From Parasponia andersonii (taxonomy: Eukaryota; Streptophyta; Magnoliopsida; Rosales; Cannabaceae): a stretch of DNA of 64,000 bases. Location of the stretch: the NCBI GenBank assembly GCA_002914805.1, contig JXTB01000065.1:74941-138940 (forward strand), written 5' to 3'. Below, one piece after another: positions 1 to 12,690 of this stretch (positions are counted from its first letter, which is position 1; every line of letters starts with the position of its first letter). The notes under the pieces were generated by a model. It saw nothing but the letters and a program-made list of their open reading frames with translations. It had not been told where the DNA came from and made no database searches. A program made the position numbers and the translations under genes.

Positions 1-600
1 GGGAACTTTCGGACCGGGCCGGGCAAGCCCCTTTTTCTGAGGAACATGGAAAGGATAGATAACTATTACAGTGTACACTTTTTCTTTTTCGCCGAAGAGT
101 GCACACTTTGTTTATATCTCTAGATTAAGGTCTCTATTGGTTCCCCAAATTACTGGGAAAGTCTCGCTGTAGTCATTTTTTTTTTTTTTTTTGGGTCCTA
201 AATTATTAAAAAATTTCCCAGTTGAATCTTTTTGTTAAGGAGCACCCGTGTTTTCTGTGCCCCAATATTAATTTTATTTATTTCAAAAAATAACCATATT
301 TGGGAGACGTTCTGAAATGCATTTTTGTCTATTCAGTCATCCAATGCATTTCATTTTAATTTTTTCTTTCAGCTTTTGATAAATAAAATAGGAGGAGCAT
401 GTACTGTTAAAAATGCAACAGAATACAGCAAGAAAAAAAAAAAAAAAAAACACTAACAAAGAACACTTTTAATAGATTGAATTTAAGGACCAAAATGAGA
501 TTTTTGGGGCCAACAAAGTCATTAATCATTGTATCTCTTGTGACTATCTAAGCTAGTATCTTCAAAACCAGAAAACCATGAGACCACGTTTGTGAAGACA
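1..600. other. Intergenic, no gene seen
   Basis: AT-rich spacer downstream of the alpha-galactosidase gene, with poly-T (about 178-192) and poly-A (about 434-450) runs. I see no open frame with recognisable content on either strand. The first 30 bases are GC-rich and may be the edge of something outside the window. Confidence 0.5.
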
Positions 601-627
601 AACAAAAAAGCTTGGCTTCCTCAAGGA

Positions 628-633
628 TTTTAT
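628..633 (-). terminator. Poly(A) signal of alpha-galactosidase
   Basis: The minus strand reads AATAAA here, about 100 bases past the stop codon at 734-736. That is a usual distance for a plant polyadenylation signal. Inferred from motif and position only. Confidence 0.45.
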
Positions 634-733
634 TGAATCATGTTTGGGAACATGCAATCTGAGTCTTTAAAACCGAGACATCACGAGCTTAGACACTAAT
701 TCAAATGGGATGAGGCTGTACTTATGGAGATGA

Positions 734-3700
734 CTAGGAAATTGGCTTCAATACATACACTTTGCAGCCATGGGAATTCACTGTAGCTGTTATGCTTCCA
801 ACGAATCTATTCTTCAGTGTCTTGTGCTGCAAGAAGTAGATGCATACTTGTTAGAAGATACCTTCAAAAGATTTTGAGGCCTTTTAGCAAGATAGTTATA
901 ATCTATATACCTCCCAGAGATCTCTTGCTTCTACAACACTTTCTGGTGGAATTCCAATGTCATCCCATTGGGCTGTAATCGAATTACGCTGAGGGCCTCG
1001 GTTGAGTAGAACTACAACTACCCTGTATCCTGACAGAGGCCCTGCCCATATCTGTTGCCAATACATAAAAACATGTTCTCATTTAAACCTCTCAAGGAAG
1101 GAGAAGACTAGTGTTTAAGCAAACTTTCACTAATTTTACCTCAAGATCCCCTTCCATTCTGACTTTTTTGGCTTGAACACCAAGTGGATCTATTTTCGGA
1201 ATCGGCATAATGTCACTCATCAGATAGCCATTAATGCATGATTAAGTTCAATCAGTAGGAAGAATAAGAATACCTTGGTTCACAGCTATGACCTCTTTAT
1301 TAGCAATGATCTCCATTGTGTCTTTTGTCACGTTCCTCACATCACAACCAATAAGAAGGGGAGCCTGGAAGATCATTTACATGTGAATAGCTGATAAAAA
1401 TTATGCAATTAAGGTGAAACAAAACTGTCAAGCAGAAGATGAAGACTAAAATACCTTGGAAATGGCCCATAAGCTGAAATGGACTATGTATTCATCTTTT
1501 GTCATTCCTCCATTTCCAACCTCAAGCATGTCAGGATCTGTAAAAACAAGACAAAAAATCTTAAAACAATCTAGAATAATTTGACTGGCGATGATATTAT
1601 GTATTTGGTAAAACAATTCTGTAACAAGAAAAATCATGCTGACCATTCCAACCACCAGGCCTTGCAAGCACTGCATATACTTCATTCATGTCTGCTCTAG
1701 AGACCATACTGGCAAAGGGAAAAATGCAAAAGGAATTATTTGGGGATTTTCGGCTGCAAGTAAAATTTCAAGTGAAGGCTTATAATTTTACCTTTCCCAT
1801 GTATCTGAAATGTCACCAGTAGTTCTCCAGCTATTTCCCACCTTCGCGCCCCATAGAGCAGGGTGCAAATCTCCCCTAACAAAGAAGAAAGAAATAAGTC
1901 TAACCAAACAATTAAAATATAAACACCAGTAACCAAAAGAAAAACACAAAAAAGCCATAGCTGTTGACTACAGTGATTACCATTCACAGAGGGAAAAGAA
2001 GATTGGGCGTCCAGCTTTCATTAGAGCTCGGGTCATTACAGGATACCTATATGAACAAGGGAAAAACTTGTTTATAACAGAAGTACAAAAGAAGAAACTA
2101 GGACCTTGACGAAGATGATGACAGTAAACCGGAAGCAATGCGGTTTACCTAACAGTTGGTTTTGAGCCATCGTTGTAACAGTTATCATACTTCAAGTAAT
2201 CTATGCCCTGTAAAGAAAATGAATAAATTCAGGACCTGGAACCAAAATGAAGAAAAGTAGTAGTTGTTTCCGGAATACAAACCCATGAAGCAAAGGTTTT
2301 GGCATCATGTTCCTCGTGACCAAGTGAACCAGGCATGGTTTTGCTACAAGTGAAATACCTGCAAGGTATATTTGAATGTCACACATTTTAGTTTCAGCTA
2401 GTATGAGAATTAATTAACCAAGCAGAACATGTTTGTGATGAGGTGTCGCAAGTAATGTTACCCTGCATCCGAATAGATTCCCAACTTAAGACCTTTGCCA
2501 TGAACATAGTCTGCAAGAGCTTTAATGCCAGAAGGAAATGTTGACTTCTTAGGCACTAGAGAACCCTGAAAATGAAAAATTTTCTGTTTATCTGTTGATA
2601 TTGAATAATCCTAAAAAATGAACTTGCTCTAACGATTTAAATGAAACTGATACCGTGTTGTCTCGAGCTATTTCAGCCCAGCAATCATCTGAAAAAATAG
2701 AGAAATGATGTTTTTATCAGACCGGGAGACAAATCAACAAATTAGGAAAAAAATAAATTTTTGTAGTAAATTAGATAGAATAGAAAAAGCAGGATTACAT
2801 GCCTATATTAATATAGGTATATCCAAGTTTAGAGAGACCAGTGGAAACAAGAGCATCAGCTGTAAAACCAAGTAAACAAGAAATGTTATTAACTGCAGAA
2901 TATAAAAAATAAGCAACTCATTTACATCAATTTGTCGTATTCATTATTACGCTTTGGCTCCTTGAAAAACTGTCTCAATGTGTAAGACTTAAGACCCAAA
3001 AGAAAGCCTTTGATCAATCGAAGTGATTCCAACTATTCCACTTACCTGTTTCTCTGATCATTTTCTCATCAATATTGCAGCTAAAGTGATTCCAACTATT
3101 CCACCTATCCATGAAAATTACAAAGAAATCAAAAATAAGAAGTTTTAAACCCCACAAGTGCTTTTCAAAAGGACTGAAAATTGGAAAAAAAGAAAGAACC
3201 CCACACATTAGAAAAGAGAAAGGACAAAGTGTGAAAAATAAGAAAGTAAGCGATGATAAGAAAGGGAAATAAAGGGAATGACCACGTTGAAATACTCATC
3301 AAGTCCAAGTACAGTACCTAGCTAATATCTACCAATCCAAGATTGACCATAATACAAAAGATCATGGTTTGTCTAGTTTTGACAATTTTTTTTTTCCATG
3401 TTTTCTTAAGCAACCAATACTTCATTGCCAAAGAGGGTGAAGAGAATCATCTCTTCGGCAAATTTATGAACAATTTTCAGACAAAACTTCATATCAGACA
3501 TAGAGGGACCAATAATGATTCAAATGATAACATTTCATTGTTACTACGATTGATAAAATATGGATAAAAGGCAGTAATACAAAAGAAAATCAAATGATAT
3601 TTTGGGAACTTCTTTTAATATGGTAACTAAAACGGGGAGGCCTTTATGTTAAAGCACATGGAGATGTCTGCAACTACATATGCCAAAAACATCGCTCTTC

Positions 3701-4126
3701 CAACAAAAACCCTCTTCCTCTATCCTCTTTTAACTACGGAGAAAGAGACATGGAGGACCTGAGGTGAACAAAGAACTGTCACCGACACAAACCACTAGTT
3801 CTTCATTGATCGATCAAACCAACCAAAGAGTTTAGAAACCAAATACCATAATCCAAGAAAAAGTAAAAAAAAATTCTGACAAGTGAGAGAGGGAGATAAG
3901 AGCTGAAGAGTTCTTACCCCATGGGAGGAGTCCGTCCAAGACCGTTAGCAAGCAAGTTTCTTCTAAAGTGTTCCCCTTCAGCATCAAAACGCTCCACTTT
4001 TGTTGTCGTTGAGAAAGAAGAAACACCCACCACCATTGATGATTTCACAAGTGAGATTACCATTATATGAACCACCATTGCAGCCATTTTGATATTTGGA
4101 GTTTGTTCACCAGCCCTTTTCCTCAT
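734..4126 (-). CDS. AGAL3: Alpha-galactosidase (melibiase), GH27, complete, 15 exons
   Basis: Secreted or vacuolar enzyme that removes terminal alpha-1,6-galactose from raffinose-family sugars, galactolipids or galactomannan. Exons (minus): 4126-3918, 3104-3046, 2859-2803, 2688-2654, 2565-2462, 2358-2283, 2207-2149, 2046-1981, 1875-1792, 1708-1644, 1537-1455, 1364-1274, 1189-1140, 1051-911, 826-734. They sum to 1272 bases, giving 423 residues. A hydrophobic N-terminus (about 14-35) suggests a signal anchor or signal peptide. The TPPMGWNSWNHF motif is at 66-77. The nucleophile is Asp188 in KYDNC and the acid/base is Asp243 in RTTGD, 55 residues apart as in rice alpha-galactosidase. [17 protein letters not shown] is intact. 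The start is the first ATG in the frame, at 4126; six bases upstream there is only a GTG. The sequence resembles Arabidopsis AGAL3 more than AGAL1/2 from memory, so the paralogue symbol is tentative. Intron 3 uses a GC donor, and intron 2 begins with a copy of the exon 2 start. Confidence 0.95.
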
Positions 4127-4298
4127 TTTCACTACTGAAGCTGCTTACTAGTCTGTATCGGACTCTGACTACTCTCCTGTTTGCTCCTATGACCAAATAA
4201 AAATAGTATCAATAATTCAATGTGATTTGTATTAAATGTGGTACATGTATAAGATGAGGTCTACTCTACTTAGAGAGATAACAGTCAGTGAAATAATG

Positions 4299-4306
4299 TA
4301 TTTATA
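4299..4306 (-). promoter_or_regulatory. Likely TATA box of alpha-galactosidase
   Basis: The minus strand reads TATAAATA about 175 bases upstream of the ATG. This would imply a 5' UTR of roughly 140 bases. Supported by motif and spacing only. Confidence 0.4.
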
Positions 4307-4309
4307 ATT

Positions 4310-6829
4310 GAGCTTCAGGACTTTTATTCTTGTAATGCCAAATATGCCCTTCTCTTCGCTTTTCAGTATTATTTTCAGTATTTTCATACTACTAAAAAGC
4401 GCTTTTACAAACAGGATTCAACTTTACCCTAACAAGATTCTCTAGCTCGGTTATTGTCTTACATTTTTTTTTTTTATTATTATTGAAATGTTGTTTTTGT
4501 TTTAATTAGATTGCAACTAAAAGATTGAACATCAAATTGCTACAAGTCTAGTAATGAAAAGTAATTTGAATTTTAAAACTTGAAGTCATAATATTCATAT
4601 TAATAGAATCCATATGAGTCTATGTCAAATATATTGTAGTACAATTAGAGACTAATTAGAGACTAAAGAAAGGAGGGTAAGTAGTGACTAGTGAGTGGGT
4701 AAACACGTGACCTTTCTTAAACAATACAAGAGCAAATCATTGCAATTAATACAGACAAGACTATTAGCTGGAACTCAAGCTTCGAAGTTTACGAAATTTC
4801 GCGGAGAATCGGGGCCAACAACAACACATGATTCATGCATTTCGAAAACTAATCAATGGCTTATTTATTTGATACTTCCTCATAAATTAACGTATGACGT
4901 TATGCACATAGTGTTGATTTCCATATAATGCATATCATGTTATATAATATAGATATACACCTAGTTACTATGAACATTTGACACGAAGCAAAGAATTAAA
5001 AGCACTTAAATACTTGAAATGAGGACTCAAAAAAGAAAAAAAGAAAAAAAAAAGAAAAAGAGATTTGAGTTAAAACTGTCTTGTAAAGCAATATTAATGG
5101 AATATATATGCACGTGAATTTAGTCTCAAATTTTGGAGGATACGAGGAAGGGAATTAAGTCATAGATAAACTGAATTAGAACTATACTAGAAATTACTTG
5201 GTACATGTTCTTGACATCAGACTATATCAAACACTATCATATTGAAATAAAATGTGGTATTTACCTGTTTACAAATAAGTATCATGATAAATTAACTTTA
5301 GAAAATTTAACTTCTAGTGCGTAGAGTTTTCTTCCCATTTTGTTCTAGCAAAAGCAAAATGGACTTCGAGACTAGAAAGAAAAAAAAAAAAAAAAAAAAA
5401 AAGGCGAAACTGAAGTTTAGACTAAAATTAAAGAGCGAAAAAAGAGGAAAATAAAAAGTTAGTGTTTGACTAGTCTAGAATGGACTTGTTTTAGGTTCAG
5501 TAGTTGCACATTAGAATCAAGAAAATACCCAAAACCGCGGTCCAATATAAAATTCTTAATCATAGCAGATCCGGGTCAAAATTTCGTACTTAGATCAACC
5601 TTAATTCAGTTCAAAAACATAGAAAATCATTAATCTATCTTGAAGTCCAGAAGAAAATAATATGGACTATATAATAGTTTCTCCTCCACGTGTAGATGTA
5701 GAGTGTAGAAGGAAATAATTATTTTCTTAAAAGGTAATTGACCAAAAGAAAAATAAAATTTAAAGACCAAAAAAAAAAAAAAGAATTTGGACAGTTCCAT
5801 TCCAATACGCAGTGACCAATTTCCTTTGTTGTTTAATTTTTATTTCTCACCAAGAGATGTGGGAGTGACATGGATGTGGTATCCAACTAAGTTATCTTTC
5901 TTTTTATTTTTGCTTTATTTTTTGGTACCATACTATATGGTAGGCATCATATTCTATGGTCCCAAATCAAACCAGTCAAGGGGGAAAAAAAGGTTATGAG
6001 ATCAGGGAATTAGGAGGAATCAAAATACAAAAGTGTCAATATAGAAGAGGAATATGCTTTAAGCATCGTTATAAATATCAAGGAAGACTCTAGACTCTAA
6101 TCATCGATCATATAATGGACTTAGTTTTCACTTTTCAGCGTTATGATTTTATTCTTTTTCTGCATATCTTGATAAGAACAATACCGATTTGATTATTAAT
6201 TTTGTTTGTTCGCTAATTTTTGCCTAACAAGTTGGTGGGACAAACCTCCATTAACCCGCTACAAAAAAAAGACTTGGGACCTAGGTAGTGATAATACTAC
6301 CTAAATAAGAATCGAGTCACATAAAGTCGATTGTGATAGATGCTCAAGTACTTAAAGAATCTTATGCCTATAAGTTAATCATATGAGTATTCAGCTCCAA
6401 AAAATATAGTTATGGGAATGACACTTACCTGATACATAGATTAGTCAAAACTTTAGGTTTTTTACCCGACTACTGAGAGGAGTTTGTAGGAACATTGATT
6501 CTGCATGGTATATAGGAAGTAGTACACTTACCCACAACTTGGGGAGGAGCCAAACTAGGTTAGATGAATTGCCCCCTTAAATGTTTATATAAACTTTACT
6601 GCTATATGAGATCTTATTTCTTACTTTGCTACGCCATTAAGATTTTTGTTTCTAGTTTTGTCCCTACTTTATGAGATTTTATTTCTATTGTCCCTTATAG
6701 TTTTTATCATTTTTCAGTTGAAGTACATTATGAGGTTTATCCTCTACTTTGACCCCATTGATCAGATGTGAAATGTCAATTCTATTCCTTAGATCCATTT
6801 AATTTACTTTCATTTTCTATTCAATTTTG
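4310..6829. other. Intergenic, upstream of alpha-galactosidase
   Basis: AT-rich spacer with several A-runs (for example about 5381-5402). The open frames here are short and resemble no protein I know. It ends at the copia 5' LTR. Confidence 0.5.
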
Positions 6830-7341
6830 CATTGACAAGTAAACAAAGGCAGGCATCATTTTGGGTGCCACCTATTGAATCAACTATGGCATCAATATTG
6901 GTGTCGCCTTATTATATTGACCATAAAAAAAGGAAGAAAAAAAGAATGGGGTAGAGAGAGAGGGATTCACCTATAAATACCTTTTTCCTCCTCCTCAATT
7001 CTCATCTCATTTCTAAATATCTATTTTTCTCTTAAGACAGAATTCAAGCTTAGAAATTCTTCTTAAGTATTCCACTTATTTTCTCTTAAATTATTGAGAG
7101 AATACATTCTCCAATTTCAAGAAAGAGGGGTTCTTTTGTTCTCTTCTTCTATTTAGAGATAAATGAGTTATTATCTCTTTTTTATAGTGAAATTTTTCAT
7201 GGCCTTGTCTGTGAACGTAGCTTAAAATTATGTGAACCGCGTTAAATCTTTTGTGTGCCTTATCATTTTTATTTTGTCCAATTTTTTTCAACTCGTATTT
7301 TAGTTGTGTGTTGTTATTTCCACAAAGCCGATCTCCTAACA
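6830..7341 (+). repeat. Copia 5' LTR
   Basis: 512 bases aligning with 11500-11982. The expected TG start has become CA; the CA end is kept (ctcctaaca). A TATA box (CCTATAAATACC, about 6970-6981) sits at the same place in both LTRs. It carries about 40 bases near 7230-7270 that the 3' copy lacks. Confidence 0.88.
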
Positions 7342-7342
7342 G

Positions 7343-7354
7343 TGGTACTAGAGC
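7343..7354 (+). other. Copia primer binding site
   Basis: tggtactagagc lies one base after the 5' LTR. It resembles the usual plant PBS TGGTATCAGAGC, complementary to initiator tRNA-Met, with two or three changes. Confidence 0.7.
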
Positions 7355-7479
7355 TATTGGTTAGAGTACTGTTTACATATACATACTATTCATTTATACA
7401 ATGTTGTTCATGTATAAATTACTATCCACGTATACTATACTATTCACATATATAGTACTGTTCATATACAGTGAAACTG

Positions 7480-8420
7480 TGGTAACTAAATAAATCATGT
7501 TGAACAAAAATGATCAACATGATAGTAAAATTCGATATTGAGAAGTTCAATAGAAATAATTTCTCTTTATGAAAAATGAAGAAAAAGGTAATCTTGAGAA
7601 AAGATAATTGTCTAACAGCAATTAGAGAAAGACATGTTGAGATTACTAGTGACAAAGGTAGGATGAGATAGATGGCAATGATGTCACTAACTTATGTCTA
7701 ATACTAGCAGATGAAGTTCCGTCGAGTATTAAAGAGAAGAATTCAATCAAGGAGATATGGTATATATTAACAAAGCTATGTCAGGCCAAGTCACTATGCA
7801 ATAAAATTTTCTTAACTAGAAGGCTTTACACCATTCGGATAGTGGAATAAATAATGGTGACTGGCCACATCAATACCCTCAACACTATTTTTACAACTCA
7901 TAATAATGGAACATAAGATAGACGATAATGAATGTGCAGAAATTTTACTTGAGAGTCTACCTGATTCGAATGATAATCTCATCATAAATGTGACCATCAA
8001 TATACTACAACTCTAGTTTTTAACGATCTTATAGTTATTACTCTTGAAGAAGAAAATTGGCGTAAGAACAAGGAAGTCAAATTGACAAGTTCACAGTAAG
8101 CAGAGGCTTTGATAATGAGAGGGAGATTAACAAAATGTTGCTCAAATGGGAGTCAGAGTCATGGTAGATCAAAGTTAAAAAATAAGAAGACTGTCAAGTA
8201 CTATCACTATTGCAAGAAAAGGCACGTTAAAAGGGAGTGTTAGCAATTTGAGAAAAATGTAGAACCCAGAGGGAAGGACCCTGAATCATCAAATACTTAG
8301 GGAACGTTGCAAGTACCTCAGATAATGGAGAAATCCTGTACAACGAAGCAACAATAGTTTCTAAGGACAGAAGGCAGCTCATTGATGTTTGGTTAGTGGA
8401 TTCATGAGCAATATAATACA
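7480..8420 (+). pseudogene. Copia gag and protease remnant
   Basis: Interrupted coding relics in the position of gag. Near 8196-8240 a degenerate CCHC zinc knuckle reads YHYCKKRHVKREC, with the first Cys changed to Tyr and stops around it. Near 8390-8425 the frame reads LVDS, then a stop where the catalytic DSG/DSA triad of copia protease is expected, then the MTSYREHF stretch that normally follows. Not functional. Confidence 0.75.
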
Positions 8421-8559
8421 TGACTTCTTACAGAGAGCACTTTCATACATATGAACCTAGCTCTAGAGGATCTGTGTTCATAGGTAACGATCATATATTA
8501 GAAATCATTGGGATTGATATCATCAAGATAAAGAAATATGATGACACAGTTTATACTAT

Positions 8560-9620
8560 TTAAGAGGTGCGACATGTGAAGGGCTTTAAAAAAAATCTAT
8601 TATCTTTGGGACAATTAGATAATCTTGATTACAAAATTCATGTCAAGAATAGGATAATGAAGATCACGAAGTGCACGCTTGTAGTAATGAAAGTAGAGAA
8701 TATCACAATAAATCTATATATGCTTAAAAGAGATATACTGATGGAAGCGAAAGCATCAGTTGCTTCAACAAATTCTGGAAAAGAATCAATGATGATGTGA
8801 TATAGTAAGCTCGGCCATATGTAGGAACGAGACTTGAAGATTCTCTCTGAATGAATATTAGTTCCTAGTCTCACAAAAGTATCTCTACCCTTTTGTAACC
8901 ATTTTGTCACAAGAAAGCAACATAGATTAAATTTTAGAATATCTAGTTCTAGACTTGGTTCACGCTGATGTTTGGCAAGTACTAGTGATATCCTTGGAGG
9001 ACCTAGATACTTTATATTTTTTTATTGATGATTACTCTAAGAGATGTTAGGTGTATCCTACCAAGAGGAAGGCAGATACATTTTCAGTCTTTAAAATATT
9101 CAAAAACTAGATAGAGCTTGAATCTGGAGAGAAGATCAAGTATTTGAGGACAGACAATATAAGAGAATATACAAATGATGAATTTGATAAATTCTGTCAA
9201 CAAAAAAAGTATTAAAAGGCAGTCGGCATATGCTCCTCAGTAAAATAGAGTAGCTAATCGAATGAATGGAACCTTGTGAGAAAAAACATGAATAATATTG
9301 AGAGTTACAGGTCTACCCAAGATATTCTGGGCAAAAGTAGTCAAAATCGCTTGTTATATGATTAATCGGTCTCAATCAATAGTGATTGATCTGAAGATAC
9401 TGATAGAGATGTGGACTAGTAAGCCAGTTGATTATTATCGCTTATATACATTTAGAAGTCCTGTATATATAATGTATAATACTCAAGAAATCACAAAACT
9501 AGATTTAAAGTCCAGAAAATATGTATTCTTAAGATATGCTGATGAAGTTAAGGGGTATCGCTTATGGGATCCCACTGCCCATAAGTTTATCATCAGCATA
9601 GATGTGATATTTGCATGAAA
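8560..9620 (+). pseudogene. Copia integrase region remnant
   Basis: 8567-8800 carries the pre-integrase region (HVKGFKKNLLSLGQL, then SKLGHM just past a stop). The DDE core is broken between about 8940 and 9300. An open stretch at 9298-9618 matches the C-terminal half of copia integrase, including ACYMINRSQS and KSRKYVFLRYADEVKGYRLWD. Stops and frame changes separate the pieces. Confidence 0.82.
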
Positions 9621-9899
9621 TAAACTAAAAGATAAGAGAAACAATAGCAATCCATAAACTATTATAGTTCAGGTAGAAAAGAAAGTTGAAAATTTAGATT
9701 CTTCCGAAGTAGCACCAAAGTACAATGTAGAAGAACCAATCGAGAAAGAGGCTTCTAAAATTCGTCGGTTAACTCGTGAGAGAAGACTATCAACTTGGCA
9801 CTCAGATTATGTCACTGAGAGTAATATTATATACTGCTATCTAACAAAGGATGTAGAGCTAATAACTTTCCATAAGGCTACCAAAAGCCTAGATGTATC

Positions 9900-10620
9900 T
9901 CTATAGATGACAATAATATAAGAAGAGATCGAAGCCTTTCACAAGATCAAGATATAGGATCTTATTTCACTACCATAAAGAAAGAAGGTCATTGGCAACA
10001 AATGAGTTTACAAGATCAAGCAAGATAGCAATGATCAGTAGAGTGGTATCGTGCGAGATTCGTGGTAAAGAGATATACTCAAAAAGAAGGTATTGACTTC
10101 AATGAGATATTTTCACCTATAGTTTGACTTACAATAGTAAGAGTGATTTTGGCAATGTGTGCTATGTTTGACCTATATCTAGAGCAACTAAATGTGAAAA
10201 CTGTTTTTCTTTATGAAGAACTTGAAGAAGATATTTATATGCTCAAACCAGAAATTTTTGTTGAAACAAGCTTAGAGAGCTTGGTTTATAGATTGAACAA
10301 ATCTATATGCAGTCCAAAACAGGCTCCAGGTGTTGGTATAAGAGATTTAATTCTTTCATCATATGCCTTGGGTATAATAGACTCAGTTTAGACCCTGCAC
10401 ATACTTTATAAGGTTTGATGAAGATAGTGACTTCATTATCTTATTATTGTATGTAGATGACATATTTATAGTAGGCTGCAATAAAGATCGAGTCAAAGAA
10501 TTGAAGACATAATTGGCTAGAAAATTTGATATGAAGAACTTAGGACTAGCAAAATAGATTCTAGGGATACAAATTTACTGAGACAGAGGTAAAAGGAAGA
10601 TTTGGCTTTCTCAGAAGGAT
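9900..10620 (+). pseudogene. Copia reverse transcriptase remnant
   Basis: Readable RT motifs in interrupted frames: FVVKRYTQKEGIDFNEIFSP (about 10060-10120), then LEQLNVKTVFLYEELEEDIY (about 10180-10235). The catalytic YVDD is still present at about 10449-10460. Stops between the blocks make it non-coding. Confidence 0.85.
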
Positions 10621-10857
10621 TATTTGAAGAAAATTTTGTGACGCTTCAATATACAAGATTGTAAGTCAATTTCTATTCCACTTCTTATTAACTTCAAGTT
10701 ATTCTCCAAGATGTGTCCTAGCAATGAAACAGAGATAATGAAGATATCTAGAGCACTATATGCACCAGCGGTGGAAAGCCCAAAGTTCATTATGTATGCA
10801 CAAAACTAGACATTACACAAGCAGTAGAAACAGTTAGTCGATACATAATGAATCCTA

Positions 10858-11345
10858 GTGAAGAGCACTGTGAAGAGGATTCTAAGATACATTAAAGGAA
10901 CCTCAAATATTGCATTATATTATAGAAGATCAGAATTTACTATCAGAGGATATGCTGATTTAGATTTTATGGGTGATCTTGACAAGCAAAAAGTTACGAT
11001 AGGTTATGTGTTCACTCTTGCAAAAGAAGTTATAAGCTAGGTTTTAAAATAGCAAACTGTTGTTGTTTTATCTACAATAGAAGCAGAATACATGAAGGCT
11101 GCACAAGCTTACAAAAATGCTATATAGATTCAAAGGTTATTGAAGGAGCTCGGTCATAAACAAGAGAAGATTCTTCTATTTTGTGGCAGTCAGAGTGCCT
11201 TACATATTATAAGGAATCCAGCTTTCATTTCAGGATAATGCACATAGACATTCGATATCACTTTATTCGAGCAGTAGTAGAAGATAGAAGTACGGACATA
11301 AAAAAAAGATTTACACTAAGGAGAACCTAGCAGATGCTTTAATCA
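10858..11345 (+). pseudogene. Copia RNase H remnant
   Basis: 10858-11040 encodes VKRILRYIKGTSNIALYYR and GYADLDFMGDLDKQK, the start of copia RNase H. The equivalents of STIEAEYMKAA and LADALIKP follow to about 11345, with stops inside. This is the C-terminal end of pol, just before the purine tract. Confidence 0.85.
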
Positions 11346-11485
11346 AACCAATCAATGCTGATAAGTTCTAATAGTGTAGATCCTCATATGGCCTAATAGA
11401 TACGTAAGCAACATGAAGAATTGACAAATAAAAAAAAAAAAAGAGAAATTTATTAAGTGTGAAGACATGATTAAAATCAAAGTCT

Positions 11486-11499
11486 TAAAGTAGGAGAAA
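11486..11499 (+). other. Copia polypurine tract
   Basis: A purine-rich run (aaagtaggagaaa) lies directly against the TG of the 3' LTR, where plus-strand synthesis would be primed. Confidence 0.65.
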
Positions 11500-11982
11500 T
11501 GTTGACAATTCAACAAAGGCAGGCGCTATTTCGGTGCTGCTTGTGTTGAATCAATTACAACATCAAGGTTGGTACTGCTACATTATATTGACCATTAAAA
11601 AAAAAAGGAAGAAGAAAAGAATGGAACAAATGAGGGTGAAGAGTTCACCTATAAATACCCCTCTCCTCTTCCTTAGTCCTTATCCCATTTCTAAATATCT
11701 ATTCTCCCCTTATGAGAAAATTCAAGCTTAGGATTTCCTCTTAAGTGTTCTATTTATTTTTTTCTAAATTATTTAGAGAGTATTTTCTTTTATTTCAAGA
11801 AAGAAAGATTCTTTTATTCTCTCCTTATCTTTAAAGAGAAGTGAGTTGTAATCTCCTTTTCATAGTGAAATTCTTTATAGTTTTGTTTGTGGACGTAGCC
11901 TAAATTAGGTCATTTTCTTCAAATTTTCTGAACTCGTATTTTAATTGCATAATATCGCTTCCACAAAGCCAATCTCCTAATA
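11500..11982 (+). repeat. Copia 3' LTR
   Basis: 483 bases homologous to 6830-7341. It starts with an intact TG (tgttgacaattc) and ends TA where CA is expected. The shared TATA box is at about 11649-11660. Confidence 0.88.
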
Positions 11983-12690
11983 TTTTAGCTATAGAGAAAA
12001 TTGAGATTTACTATTTAGAAAGACCTCCCTAGTTTACAATGACTCCAAGTCTCTAGGTTAGTGAAGAACAAAAATAATAATAATAATAAATATAATATTT
12101 TTTTAAGAAAATCCTACAAAGTGTATTTTATACTTCACACTTATTTTTTTAATAAAAAATTTGAATAGTTATAAGTTTGTTTATTTATAAAAATTTTATA
12201 GATGTAAAAATTTCATTTTTGTTTAATGCATGTGATAAACTGATAATGGGACTACTATATAATGCTTCTAAAGTATGAAAATTCATCGTGACCATATTCT
12301 ATTATTATTTGGGGATACTATAATAATATTCAGTTTTTTTGTATTATTATTCTATTAAAAAATTTGTCTTTGCCCCCAATTAGGGGGGAAAAAAAGTATT
12401 TTGGCTCTGCCATTGCCTACAGTATAAGGTTATACTTGCATTATTTGTGTATTTTTCTGGTATGACTATTGTATTCTCTTACTGCTCATACTACATGCAT
12501 TAATTCTAGTTCATAGTAACAATAATCATAACTATAGAATGTTAATGATAGTTTAATTAAGTATGAGATATCAGAAAAACAAATACACTAAATAAAGTGA
12601 AATGAACTCCGAGGATCCCACGGTTTAGAGAAGCCATTTTGCATAGAAATTAATTAGAATGAACCACAAAAAAAAAAAAAAAAAAAAAAG
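11983..12690. other. Intergenic, AT-rich
   Basis: No gene seen. At 12401-12416 the minus strand reads CAATGGCAGAGCCAA, like the end of hAT-type MITEs, but no partner end is convincing. Confidence 0.4.

Larger units (their letters stand above)
6830..11982 (+). mobile_element. Decayed Ty1/copia LTR retrotransposon
   Basis: About 5.15 kb with diverged LTRs at both ends, a primer binding site, a purine tract and a broken gag-protease-integrase-RT-RNase H order. Integrase before RT marks it as Ty1/copia. Flanking pentamers TTTTG (6825-6829) and TTTTA (11983-11987) look like a target-site duplication with one transition. Every reading frame is cut by stops. The LTRs differ by roughly a fifth by eye, so the insertion is old and cannot move by itself. 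Confidence 0.9.
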
